Shown here: one piece after another, positions 52,327-62,784 of the stretch
Layout of the letters: every line of letters starts with the position of its first letter
Position numbering within the stretch: position 1 is the stretch's first letter
Origin: Phymatolithon calcareum
Taxonomy: Eukaryota; Rhodophyta; Florideophyceae; Hapalidiales
DNA: 64,000 nucleotides
Direction: 5' to 3'
NCBI GenBank assembly: GCA_977006965.1
Contig: OZ345369.1
Span: forward strand, 620,001 to 684,000
Notes under the pieces: generated by a model
What the model was told of the DNA's origin: nothing
Seen by the model: only the letters and a program-made list of their open reading frames with translations
Database searches by the model: none
Program-made: the position numbers and the translations under genes

Positions 52327-53254
52327 ATGTCTTCGAAGAGAAAGCTTGACATTACCTTTCTTCTCAACTCCAGCAGCTCGGGCGAGGACAAGCGCGAATC
52401 CAACTGCCAAGAATGTCGTTCAAACACATGCAGTGGAGAGTGGCACCCCGTTGGGTTACCTACGCCTCGAAAAACATCCTCGGCGAAGCTTGGAAACATT
52501 GGAAGCTCTCCAGATAATATACCTTCTCTCGTCTTGCCCGCGCTCAATTCGCATTGGCACAACAGCAAAAGTTTTGTCCCAGGCGCAACAGTTTCTCCTT
52601 TCCTATCCTCGCCACGCTACCCGACGAGAAGGAAGCTGGCAGATCCCAGAAATTGTGGAATCGACCCCGAAGCTTCAAAGAGACGGTACATATGCCCCAA
52701 TTTTGATTGTGGATGTCGCTTTAAACAGCGAGGAGGTATGGATGCATTCTTTTTGGCATTTCCTACAACAGCTCACTAGAAAACATTTCTAATACTCCTG
52801 AAACGATTGTTTCCCCTCTACAGACTTGAAAAAGCATATTCGAGTCGTTCATAACAATGAGCGAAATTTTGTTTGCCAAACCTGCAGGAAATGTTTTGGT
52901 GAGAAAGGGTGCGTACCGTGAACAACTTTTCTTCTGTCAGTTTTTTCGCTCCCAACAAAGCCTTTGCTAACATTTCGCTTCTGATTCTGTCGTCCTGTCG
53001 GAAATCTAGAGTATGTACAGAACCTTTTACTGTGCAAATACAGCGTTTTCCAGGGGGAAGTTCTAACATCGAGAATGATTATTTCTGTTTCCTTTGCGTC
53101 CATAAAGAACTTGAACAAGCATATCACATCTGTACACAAAAAGTTGCGACCTTACTGCTGCAAAACATGTCCGTCTACGTACGCATCCGCGGACTCATTG
53201 CGGAGACATGAGAAAACTCATCAGCACCGAGATTTAGTGCCAGGCAGGCATTGA
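52327..53254 (+). CDS. C2H2 zinc-finger protein, three exons
   Basis: A putative DNA-binding nuclear protein. ATG 52327 sits in a strong start context (GCCACCATG). Exon 1 (52327-52735) encodes a Ser-rich N-terminus and the first half of finger 1 (CPNFDCGCRFKQRG). A 88-bp intron (GTATGG...CTCTACAG) joins exon 2 at 52824, completing finger 1 (DLKKHIRVVH) and starting finger 2 (CQTCRKCFGEK). After a second intron, exon 3 starts at about 53108 (AG in CATAAAG) with NLNKHITSVH and finger 3 (CCKTCPSTYASADSLRRH), stop 53252-53254. The second donor is unsure: GTACCG at 52913 keeps frame but gives finger 2 one extra residue; GTGAGA at 52899 and GTGCGT at 52909 are alternatives. No family member is recognised. 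It is the only clearly spliced gene here. Confidence 0.75.
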
Positions 53255-55789
53255 TTCACAATATAGCTGCCTAGCGTAATATTCAGAGTAATATTTGGGC
53301 AATATTTGTTTACTTTAGCTGTGTAATTTTTGAGCTGCTCTACAGTTTCCCTATCATTCTCCCACATGTGCCATCTGTTCGCCACTTCTGTCCACTAGGG
53401 TTTCCAGAACCCTGTTTCATCTGAAACTTCTCGTTTATCCTATCGAAATTAATCTTATCAAGGTTGTGAGCTATTATTTATCTCAAAAGTGCGCGAGGGA
53501 CAAACTTGGGGCATGTCGAGATTTTGACTTCGAAATCTCGACAAATATGTTGTTTCTAAATAGTTTCTAAGTAGTTTCGTGCAATATTTAGGAGTAAATG
53601 AATATTGGGCGTGCAATGAGTTGAGTGGGTGCAGTTCCTGTCGGGTAATATCTTTGTACAGCTTACTGGCAATGTGCCTTTCACGCAATGAGTTCCAAAT
53701 GATGAGATCGAATTAAATCAAAAAGGGATCACTTTCAAGACTCCAGCTGGCAGCCACTCACGTAGCGGTTTAATCAATATCTTAGGCAGGTCACCAACGG
53801 AAAAATTGGGTGTTTATCCTAAAGGCAATGACAACTAAGAGTTGTGCTGAACCGCGGTCCATGCGGGCAAGTCTACTCGCGATTGATATTGCGATTTCTT
53901 GTAGCCATTCATGTACTTAAAACCTGATCTAAGTTCAAGAATGGATATCTCCATTTGTCTACTTCACGCCTTCAGACGTACCATTTCAACGATGACGAGT
54001 TTTGCCGAATATCGGACGGCTAATCTTCCTTGCTGTGCCAATCGGATCATACATAGTGCGTGGTGGATGGAAATAACAAAAAAACGTTTGTCCGAAATAC
54101 CAACTTTTTGGACATACTTTGATATGATACCAATCTAAATTGTATGATTCTAGCCCTTCCGGCGGAGGACCCCCTGGATCGTCGATGCAGGAGGAATTGG
54201 GGGACTCGGCGGAGGTATATGTATGCCTACACAACTCTGATGATGCAATCTGTGCAGGGCATTCGGCACACGTAACTGTCGAATTCGTGCAGCGCGCCCT
54301 CAATTATTTCATTGGAAAAAGGCGGCGAGCTTCCAGATCGACTACAATGTCAGACAGACTTTTTGCCGTCTCAGTTAAAACAAACGACTTCAGCATTTTC
54401 TCCGATGGAGCAAAAAGCTTAAAATTCTCTGCAATATGCCGAACAAGTCTATCAAAATGAAGCTGGGCAAGCTCACAATGGAACGCTGAGTTTGGCTCTG
54501 CCAGTCATTTCCCACTTCTGCTAGTGCCACCGGTACGTTGCATCACACCGGTGACTGTGAAAAAACACGTTGTCACATAGCAACCCATAGGGCAGAGTTT
54601 TGATTTTGCGGTCGTTTTGCACAACATTTGTCGCAGAGGCAAACTGAGATATAGGACTTCGGTGTTCAAAAAGGAAGATGTAGAAATAGGTCTGAGGACT
54701 CTGTTTCAATCATGCTTCTGCGGGTGCAATGCTGTATTTCTAAATCTGATCAAACTCAGACTGATTCATTTCGTCAACAGAAAACATTACGTTATTCGCT
54801 AAGGAGTAAGATTGAATTTTTGAGGCTAATTAATACTTCTTTCGGAACCCTCAGCATCTCTGGTCGAAGGCATTGGACTTGTTTCTGCTTGAGTGCTGCG
54901 ATACGTCCAAGAGGGAAACCCTTGAGCATTTATTCAACTGCTAGGTCCAGCAATAGAAGCACAGCACATTGAGAAGAAAGTTCCTACAGCTAGGTTATCA
55001 TTTCCTGAAGCATTGGAGTGAAGGCTAAAGAATATATCACTGATGCGTGTAACCGGGATGTTCAAAAGACTTTCACATTGCATCAGATCCTACTTTACAA
55101 AATAGAATATGAATGGCCACGACGTCTTTCCACCGTTTTCGTTGAGCCCATTGTGATCCTCGCTCTCCTCTACAGACAAGGATATGCGAAAGCCGCTCAC
55201 AAGAAGCGTCCAATATTTCAGTACACCTTTGTTGCATATCCCGTATCATGCTATCAGTACCGATGTACTACAATACATGTTTCCGAGCATCCGCGACTCA
55301 TGCAAGAGACACGAACAATGTAACCGTTCAGAATTGTCAAATGGTCCTCTCTTGAGGAAGAGACAGTTTTTCTACTCCGAAAACCACAATGAAAAATGAA
55401 CAGCTCATCTGTATCAGAAGCTCGATGCAGGTTTATTTACATCCCTGTTGGTTCGCTTTGTCGGCATTCAGGACGTGAACGATAGCAAATCGGCAGAGTG
55501 CCCGTCTATCAATTAGTACCGCGAGCAGAATACCCTCGCGACTACTTTTTCAACATAATTTTGTCATGCAGGGCGTATGATTAACTTTCAATCAATTGTA
55601 ATAATCTACCGCTATGTTCAATGCACCCACTTTGAATGATATTTCGACCGGGAAGAGCTTGACAAGACGCTGTAGCCTCTATGCAGCTTCCGCGAAAGTG
55701 ATTCTCAGGTACTATTTATGTCCTAGCTATCTCCATTCCCCTTGGCTCTCCCATTTCCTATATTCATGTTTCTTAGAGGAATGAAAAAT
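53255..55789. other. Unassigned
   Basis: Short broken frames only. A minus-strand Cys-rich frame at about 54140-54303 and plus frames near 55018-55400 have no family motif. No RNA gene was seen. Confidence 0.3.
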
Positions 55790-56001
55790 GAGGAAATTCG
55801 CTGCATGGACCGAAAAAGGTGGCAAAATTCGCTAAATCGGCACCCTTGCAAAAACTACTACTCGTTATGATTTCAGCTAGACAGCTGCTTATCATTACAC
55901 GTAATTAAGAGAACTTATTGAGAAGGTACCATGTGTCCCAACTTGAGGAAAGTCGGCACGTTTCTAATCGCATTATACTAGCATCGAGAGTTGTCAGTTA
56001 T

Positions 56002-56122
56002 CTTATTCAGAATTGCATAATATCACGTCAATTGCTCGTGCCACTTCATTCTCTTCAGTAGGGGTCCATGTGGGCTTCTTCAGGGTTCTACTGAGTGTAC
56101 CAATTGCCCATGCTCCTTGACT
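56002..56122 (-). pseudogene. MULE second-protein C-terminus
   Basis: The minus strand reads QGAWAIGTLSRTLKKPTWTP, TEENEVARAIDVILCNSE, stop. Diverged copies of the same C-terminus occur at 34.5-34.9 kb and 60.95-61.1 kb. Function unknown. In MuDR-like elements a second gene next to the transposase is known, but homology is not claimed. Confidence 0.5.
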
Positions 56123-56438
56123 AGTCAATGACTACCCATATCTTCAATCAGCTTCCTTATTATTACACTACTAATCCGCTACGCAAAGTACTCTGCACCT
56201 CGTCGCATTCGACTGCTAAGCTAACTCACAACGCTCTCGCCCGAACCGTCTGAACTCATGGAGAAGATGGAGCTCGTGCTAAGGGTGGGTGACTGCCCTG
56301 GAGCAAACTTTGACGACGTTGTCAACCTCGTAATCGCCCACAACACGTCTATTGGCAAGGCACTTCGATGGGCAAGTTCCTCACGCCTTGCTGCTACAAG
56401 AAGCACCAGGAAAATTCCTCTGAGCGGAGAAGCCGCTT

Positions 56439-56648
56439 GTGGAGCCAGAGGTCATCGAAAGTGACATGCTGAAGTTTGTTGTTAGCAGCCAAGTGACACC
56501 ATTCCCTGTGGTAGTTAACAGCGACTACCGCGCTACATGCTCTTGCCGCTACTTTGAAGAGCACCAGCGGCCATGTATCCACGTTGTAGCTGCACTTTTG
56601 TACTGTTCTAGACGCTTGGCGCAGCATCGAGTCGCGTTCGACCCGTGA
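56439..56648 (+). pseudogene. MULE transposase SWIM zinc finger
   Basis: A frame of 69 codons includes the SWIM signature CxC...CxH (TCSCRYFEEHQRPCIHVVAA), found near the C-terminus of MULE transposases. It ends at TGA 56646. The next frame (from 56645) continues with GRKRKRPYFPSEM and a zinc-knuckle-like CRNNGHFSQTC, the usual C-terminal tail of MULE transposases. The same break is present in copies B and C, so the parent already carried it. Confidence 0.75.
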
Positions 56649-57528
56649 AACAAGATCTGGTGTGGGACCCATGGCTATTGATAACGTGGGCCAAGCAACA
56701 CGAGGGTATCATCATTCGTGTTGCAGTCACTGGTTACCAGCTAGTACAGGATGATTTGGTTCCGTGTGACCTTGTCGCTAAGCTGGGCCGCAAGCGCAAG
56801 AGGCCGTACTTCCCGTCCGAAATGAGGTCCCGTCACGGCTCCTCGTGCAGAAACAACGGTCACTTCTCGCAGACATGCGCCAAGCAGAACATCTGCAATA
56901 TTGTTGAGGCGAAGCGAAAACACATCGACAAAGCGGCTCAGTCCATGATAATTGAGCTCACCGCCTGCGATGACGGAGATGCTACTTGCGACGAGGAGCT
57001 GAAGCATAGAGTTGTGCATGAAATAAATATTATCTTTTTGATAAGTTTATTTCTATGGAGTGCTCTGTGTATCATAACGAGTAGTAGTTATTGCAAGGGG
57101 TGCCGATTTAGCGAATTTTGCCACCTTTTTCGGTCCATGCAGCGAATTTCCTCGAAAAAATCCCATTGATGAGCAGCCACGCCAGACCTATGCTGTGTCC
57201 TCATTACCAGTGAGAAAGAGGAGCTCTTCCCATCATGGTCGCCTCGCGAAAGTGCTATATACCGTTTCGCCAGTTATCTTGACCTTGAATATTTAGCGGA
57301 ACGAATACTTTGGAATAAACGACAATACTTAGAGTTGGGCTCGTTGATAGCGAACAGCTTCAATAGAAGTATTTTTTGACCCGACAGTTAAGCGAATATA
57401 CGGTCAAGGTTTTCTCAGGTTCTTCCTACAATACAGTGGCTATGCTCTTACGTCTGCTATTCTATGTGATCCCCTTGCATGTACTCCAGCAATTGAAGTA
57501 TTGCAAGAGGTTTAATAGATTTTTCATT

Positions 57529-58892
57529 GAGGAAATTCGCTGCATGGACCGAAAAAGGTGGCAAAATTCGCTAAATCGGCACCCCTTGCAATAACTACTA
57601 CTCGTTATGATACACAGAGCACTCCATAGAAATAAACTTATCAAAAAGATAATATTTATTTCATGCACAACTCTATGCTTCAGCTCCTCGTCGCAAGTAG
57701 CATCTCCGTCATCGCAGGCGGTGAGCTCAATTATCATGGACTGAGCCGCTTTGTCGATGTGTTTTCGCTTCGCCTCAACAATATTGCGGATGTTCTGCTT
57801 GGCGCATGTCTGCGAGAAGTGACCGTTGTTTCTGCACGAGGAGCCGTGACGGGACCTCATTTCGGACGGGAAGTACGGCCTCTTGCGCTTGCGGCCCAGC
57901 TTAGCGACAAGGTCACACGGAACCAAATCATCCTGTACTAGCTGGTAACCAGTGACTGCAACACGAATGATGATACCCTCGTGTTGCTTGGCCCACGTTA
58001 TCAATAGCCATGGGTCCCACACCAGATCTTGTTTCACGGGTCGAACGCGACTCGATGCTGCGCCAAGCGTCTAGAACAGTACAAAAGTGCAGCTACAACG
58101 TGGATACATGGCCGCTGGTGCTCTTCAAAGTAGCGGCAAGAGCATGTAGCGCGGTAGTCGCTGTTAACTACCACAGGGAATGGTGTCACTTGGCTGCTAA
58201 CAACAAACTTCAGCATGTCACTTTCGATGACCTCTGGCTCCACAAGCGGCTTCTCCGCTCAGAGGAATTTTCCTGGTGCTTCTTGTAGCAGCAAGGCGTG
58301 AGGAACTTGCCCATCGAAGTGCCTTGCCAATAGACGTGTTGTGGGCGATTACGAGGTTGACAACGTCGTCAAAGTTTGCTCCAGGGCAGTCACCCACCCT
58401 TAGCACGAGCTCCATCTTCTCCATGAGTTCAGACGGTTCGGGCGAGAGCGTTGTGAGTTAGCTTAGCAGTCGAATGCGACGAGGTGCAGAGTACTTTGCG
58501 TAGCGGATTAGTAGTGTAATAATAAGGAAGCTGATTGAAGATATGGGTAGTCATTGACTAGTCAAGGAGCATGGGCAATTGGTACACTCAGTAGAACCCT
58601 GAAGAAGCCCACATGGACCCCTACTGAAGAGAATGAAGTGGCACGAGCAATTGACGTGATATTATGCAATTCTGAATAAGATAACTGACAACTCTCGATG
58701 CTAGTATAATGCGATTAGAAACGTGCCGACTTTCCTCAAGTTGGGACACATGGTACCTTCTCAATAAGTTCTCTTAATTACGTGTAATGATAAGCAGCTG
58801 TCTAGCTGAAATCATAACGAGTAGTAGTTTTTGCAAGGGTGCCGATTTAGCGAATTTTGCCACCTTTTTCGGTCCATGCAGCGAATTTCCTC
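57529..58892 (-). mobile_element. MULE-type element, copy B (1364 bp, inverted)
   Basis: Reverse complement of copy A at almost every base and the same length. It has the same ends, SWIM frame (58243-58034, minus) and second-protein C-terminus (about 58560-58680, plus). It differs from A at the codon after AACATC (CGC vs TGC), where it agrees with copy C. It is separated from A by 375 bp, so A and B form a large inverted pair. Confidence 0.88.
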
Positions 58893-58897
58893 GATTT

Positions 58898-59155
58898 TTT
58901 TCTCATAACGAATTCTAGTTTTCGGAAGTGGAATTGCTTTTCAACCAAATATTTCGTGATGTTTCAAGTTTTTGCTCAAAAGTGCGGGAAAACATCTGAA
59001 GCGAAAGTTGCAAATCAACTCTGCACCGTGGAATCAGCCACTGAAAACCTATCCCGTGTCCTCGTAACCAATCCAGGAAATAATGACTGGTAATGAGGAC
59101 TTTTTTGACTAAGTCTATGCCGCGATTTTGATGAATTCTCAAGAAGGCCCCTCCC
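58898..59155 (+). repeat. Dispersed repeat, copy 2
   Basis: Near match to 15281-15530 (see there), starting six bases after MULE copy B. B may have inserted into or next to this repeat: its partner segment at about 57176-57215 lies on the other side of B in the opposite orientation. Confidence 0.7.
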
Positions 59156-59426
59156 TAAGCAGCTGAAAACTGAAATGGAAAGCTAGAGCTTTCAAATTCT
59201 AGAATCGATAATATTATTTTCAAAAATTGACCTGTTCTATTTCTTGCACCTTAAACAGTGCACTTTCTTACGAAGCCCCCCTTTCCTAAAACTGAGTTAA
59301 CATCTTGAGCTAAATGCCGTTCTTTTTCATCCGTTTGTAGACCTCTTATATTGGATGTATCTCGGCATTTACCGCAGACAGAAACGTGTCCGATTCCGTA
59401 CCTGCTTGTCCGATACTTGTCAGTTT

Positions 59427-59473
59427 CTTTCTTTCTTTACTGCAGAAGACGTTAACTAAAGTTAACATCTCGG
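59427..59473 (-). mobile_element. LINE family C tail
   Basis: TTTCTTTCTTTCTTTACTGC followed by GACGTTAACTAAAGTTAACATC, identical at the hairpin to the end of the copy at 33.3 kb. Only the last 45 bp or so are recognisable. Confidence 0.65.
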
Positions 59474-59579
59474 GTCTTGAAAGTTTCAGAAATGGTTCTG
59501 CCAGCAAATCCGAAGAGGGATGAATACAGCCTTGAATAGAAGCTGTAAAACATTTTTTTAAAATGGTTGATCATGGAGG

Positions 59580-60090
59580 AAGGCCCCCTTGCATTGCGGA
59601 GGAAAAGCATTTCAAGAGAGTTCACATGAATTCGCGAACTCCCAAGTTTTTCCTGCCCTGTATTGCACGCATCCGCGCGCGGCACAGGATTACTTAGGTT
59701 GCTGCGAAGGGACTCGTCCGAAAGGTGCGAAAAGGAGGCAGAGAAGACGCTCGGGAAGCGATAAGTTTCTCCACCAAACTCCAATCGAGAAGAACGGAGA
59801 GACCAATAGCCGACGAAGCCAGGGCACCCACCATCGCCATAGTGATGTGGGCCAGAGCCCTACGATGGAACTGGCTTGGAGAAATTCTTAGAATGGACGA
59901 GCGCCGCCTGGTCCGCCAGATGCTGCTACAATGCATCAGACCAACGCCCGAACCACTCGTTGGTGACGTACCTGGACGAGACGTGAAAGCCGCAGTCAAA
60001 CTCGCTCACGATAGGATAGAATGGAAGAAAACTAGACCATCGATTCGCTGCTAGCCCCATTAGGGGAAAAGACAAAATGAATGAATGAAA
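59580..60090 (+). mobile_element. LINE family B, 3' end
   Basis: The best preserved family B end. The plus strand encodes ARAPTIAIVMWARALRWNWL, GEILRMDERRLVRQML, then a short non-coding end with hairpin GCCCCATTAGGGG and tail AAAATGAATGAATGAA at 60076-60088. It parallels 9.1-9.7 kb and 47.3-48.0 kb. Confidence 0.8.
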
Positions 60091-60339
60091 TCGTGACCTC
60101 CAGGTCTGAATCATATCTTCTCATCCCAGCACTTCGCAGATTACCACAACTATCTACAGGAGACATGACCGATAAGATTAGTGTCTGAGTCGGGCAGTAT
60201 GTGACGACAATCGTGCCATAGTATTGAATCTAACACAGCAAACATGAGAAAGTAGTACTAGAAGGCCTGAAGAAACCGAGGAAGATTGTCGATGTATTAC
60301 AATACATACCCTGCCGCAATCTACGTAGAAGATAATTCA

Positions 60340-60420
60340 GCAATAAAGCACTGCTTTGCGAGCCCCATCAGCGGGGAGAAAGCTGTTTACATACATACAT
60401 ACATACAGTATACATACTGT
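60340..60420 (+). mobile_element. LINE-like 3' hairpin with (ACAT)n tail
   Basis: GAGCCCCATCAGCGGGGAG followed by (ACAT)4-5 and TACAGTATACATACTGTA. The hairpin resembles the family B end, but the tail repeat differs. It may be a related LINE lineage. Confidence 0.4.
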
Positions 60421-60889
60421 ACATAGAATATTTCAAAAAGAATAGATCCTCGACCGGTCTGAAGCACATGCTGTTTGTTAACTTGTTTTATGGCTGCGCA
60501 TGATGCCTTGGACCAACAGGCATTCATCTTGCTATTACCTGAGCGTGTCATCTTAGACTACCGAAGTCCATAATAAGTTGTGATTATCCCCATATGCACG
60601 GTACCCGATCTTGAGATAGTAGGGAGATTGACAATGCTGGATGGAAAGAAATCATCATCCCCCTATTCGAGCCTTTTCTACCAAGCTGCATCTCCTTTGT
60701 ATATTCCGCACTCTTCCTTTGTAAATTGTTCGTACGCCCGAATCAGACGCGATACGTGTGCGACACTTGTAACAAAATGAACACCAGATATGAAGTCTCC
60801 CACGCCACCAGGTAGATGTCAAGTCAAATATTTATAGCCCCCAAAGGACAGTTCTGTTTTCGCACCGAGAGTCACAATAAGTGGATTTG

Positions 60890-61410
60890 TTGAGATGTAC
60901 CATGAGTACGAAGTTGAGGAAAGTCGGCACCCTAAGCGCGTATTCTACGACCCTCAATTTTTTTTCAATTGCCGTAATCTGAATTGCATTGTATCACGTC
61001 AGTAGCTCAAGCCACGTCGTTATCTTCTGTAGGGGTCAATGTATGCTTCCTCGGGATACCGTTAAGTGTTCCAACTGCCCATGCTCCTTGAATGCCCATT
61101 TTTTCAATCAATTTTGGTGCTTTTCTTTGGAACTGACCTTCAAACCATCTTGCGCAAAGCATCCTGTGCCTGATTTCTTTCATCCCCACTTCTTGGTGGG
61201 GTAAACCCTCCTTGGAAAACTTTTTTTCTGAATCGGAGTTCTTCTTGCTGCTCCCAGACTCGTCGGAGGCCGGATCTATCCTGAAAGTCAGTTGCCGTGT
61301 TCGATTCTCGAATACAGTCAATCGTTTGGAGTTCCAGCTCTGCCCCAGCGTCTTCTGTCTCTTCCACTACGTTTCGCAATCTTCGTCTTAACTTCGAAAC
61401 CATGTGCTAC
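60890..61410 (-). mobile_element. Old MULE-family remnant, second ORF
   Basis: The minus strand encodes LRRRLRNVVEETEDAGAELE, then APKLIEKMGIQGAWAVGTLN, TPTEDNDVA and a TDVIQCNSD end, with stops. It is collinear with 34.1-34.9 kb and with the left end of the young MULE copies, and extends the second protein upstream. Confidence 0.65.
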
Positions 61411-62784
61411 TGGCGAAACTCCTATTGCTCAATTTGACTAAGATTCACAAGTCTTCTCCAGTGCCGCACTGCCCATTTCCCGAACATTATCGTTGTCATA
61501 TCCTGTTGGATTTTCACTCCTGCTTTCGAAACGCGGATACGCAACGAGAGTCGAAATTTGCACTGAGGCAATAACGTAATAAACGAATAGTAAGATTATC
61601 TTTGAAACAGTAAAGGGCCTTATGCTCACGCTCAGGTATCTCATTTCACCTCCATACTCACCACACTAGATATCGCTTCAGTATTTCTGTAGCCGTCCTC
61701 CACCCCTAATCGTTCGAAACAAAAACCGCGGTCACATCGTCACCGCGGAAAGAGCACGATGACAAAGCTATGAAATAATAGTGAGGAATTCAACGATCCT
61801 CATGGGCACTCCATCGTGAGTTAAGGACAAGAACACGGACACTCATATACAGTGCGCAGTATCTCTTCTTTGCTTCTCGAAACTCGTAATGACCCCATTG
61901 TGCTCGCGTTGGTTATATGTGGGTCGGTCATCTCTTTCGGTCACCTCTGTAACGCCTCGAGGATGGTTGTAAAGAAAAGGTTGTTTTACTTCATGATCGA
62001 TGCCCTCTTCTCCGGTGAGGGGAGAAGAGAACCGGTTAAATAGGCTAATTTCGCCCTCCAGCTTTCAAGCCTCCAGCTATAGCCTAAATTCGCAATCGCT
62101 AAAAATCTAACTACCAGCTCTCGGGATGTTCTCGCATCCCTCGAGCTATATCATTGGGTTGCGTGGCTTCCCATGAGATCAGCTCTGGTAAGCTATGCCA
62201 TGAAATGTTTACACCTCCCCCAGCCCCTGTGTGGACAACCTCAATTCTCTCTACCTTCTCCGAGATCTTCGCATCTGTTTCACTCAATGTATTTTCCCGC
62301 ACTGCGTCCGTTCTTGCCTGTCTTGAGATACTCAAATTGTCAGTCGACACCATTGCCCACGCTTCAAAATTACATTTAGAAATCCCATGGAGCAGAAGTA
62401 CATGGCACGGCAGTTATTGTTCCTCAGCAAAAACTCCATGACGTCGTGCAGTAATGTTATAATAAGGATGTTTCATACTGAATCCCTCGAGCAGCCATGT
62501 TGTGCCGGAATCTCAACATGCGGCATCTAATCGCCATCGCCCGTGTCATCAGTGCATCGATTTGCAACTGTGGTCCAATACAGGATGTTGTCGAGGACGA
62601 CATTGCTTCACTTAGCCCAATAATCGGACCAGAACAGGAAATAGAGGCTACTGATTGTTCTCCTGTCCACCAGCTGGGATTCGTTCTCTCTGGTGGATTT
62701 GTTTACGCGAAGTCCACTGCCAATGATATCATACAAGTGCTGTCGCTCGTCATGTCAAACCTCCTACTGTTAACATTGAAAAAT
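61411..62784. other. Unassigned
   Basis: Short frames without motifs. No RNA gene or repeat is supported before MULE copy C begins. Confidence 0.35.

Larger units (their letters stand above)
55790..57153 (+). mobile_element. MULE-type element, copy A (1364 bp)
   Basis: Ends in inverted repeats of about 80 bp starting GAGGAAATTCGCTGCATGG and running to CTACTACTCGTTATGAT. Inside, the right half encodes a MULE-like SWIM domain and a zinc-knuckle tail (plus strand). The left half encodes the C-terminus of a second protein (minus strand). The catalytic core is missing, so it is non-autonomous. Flanks are A-rich (TGAAAAAT left, GAAAAAAT right), suggesting an 8-9 bp A-rich target. Confidence 0.88.
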
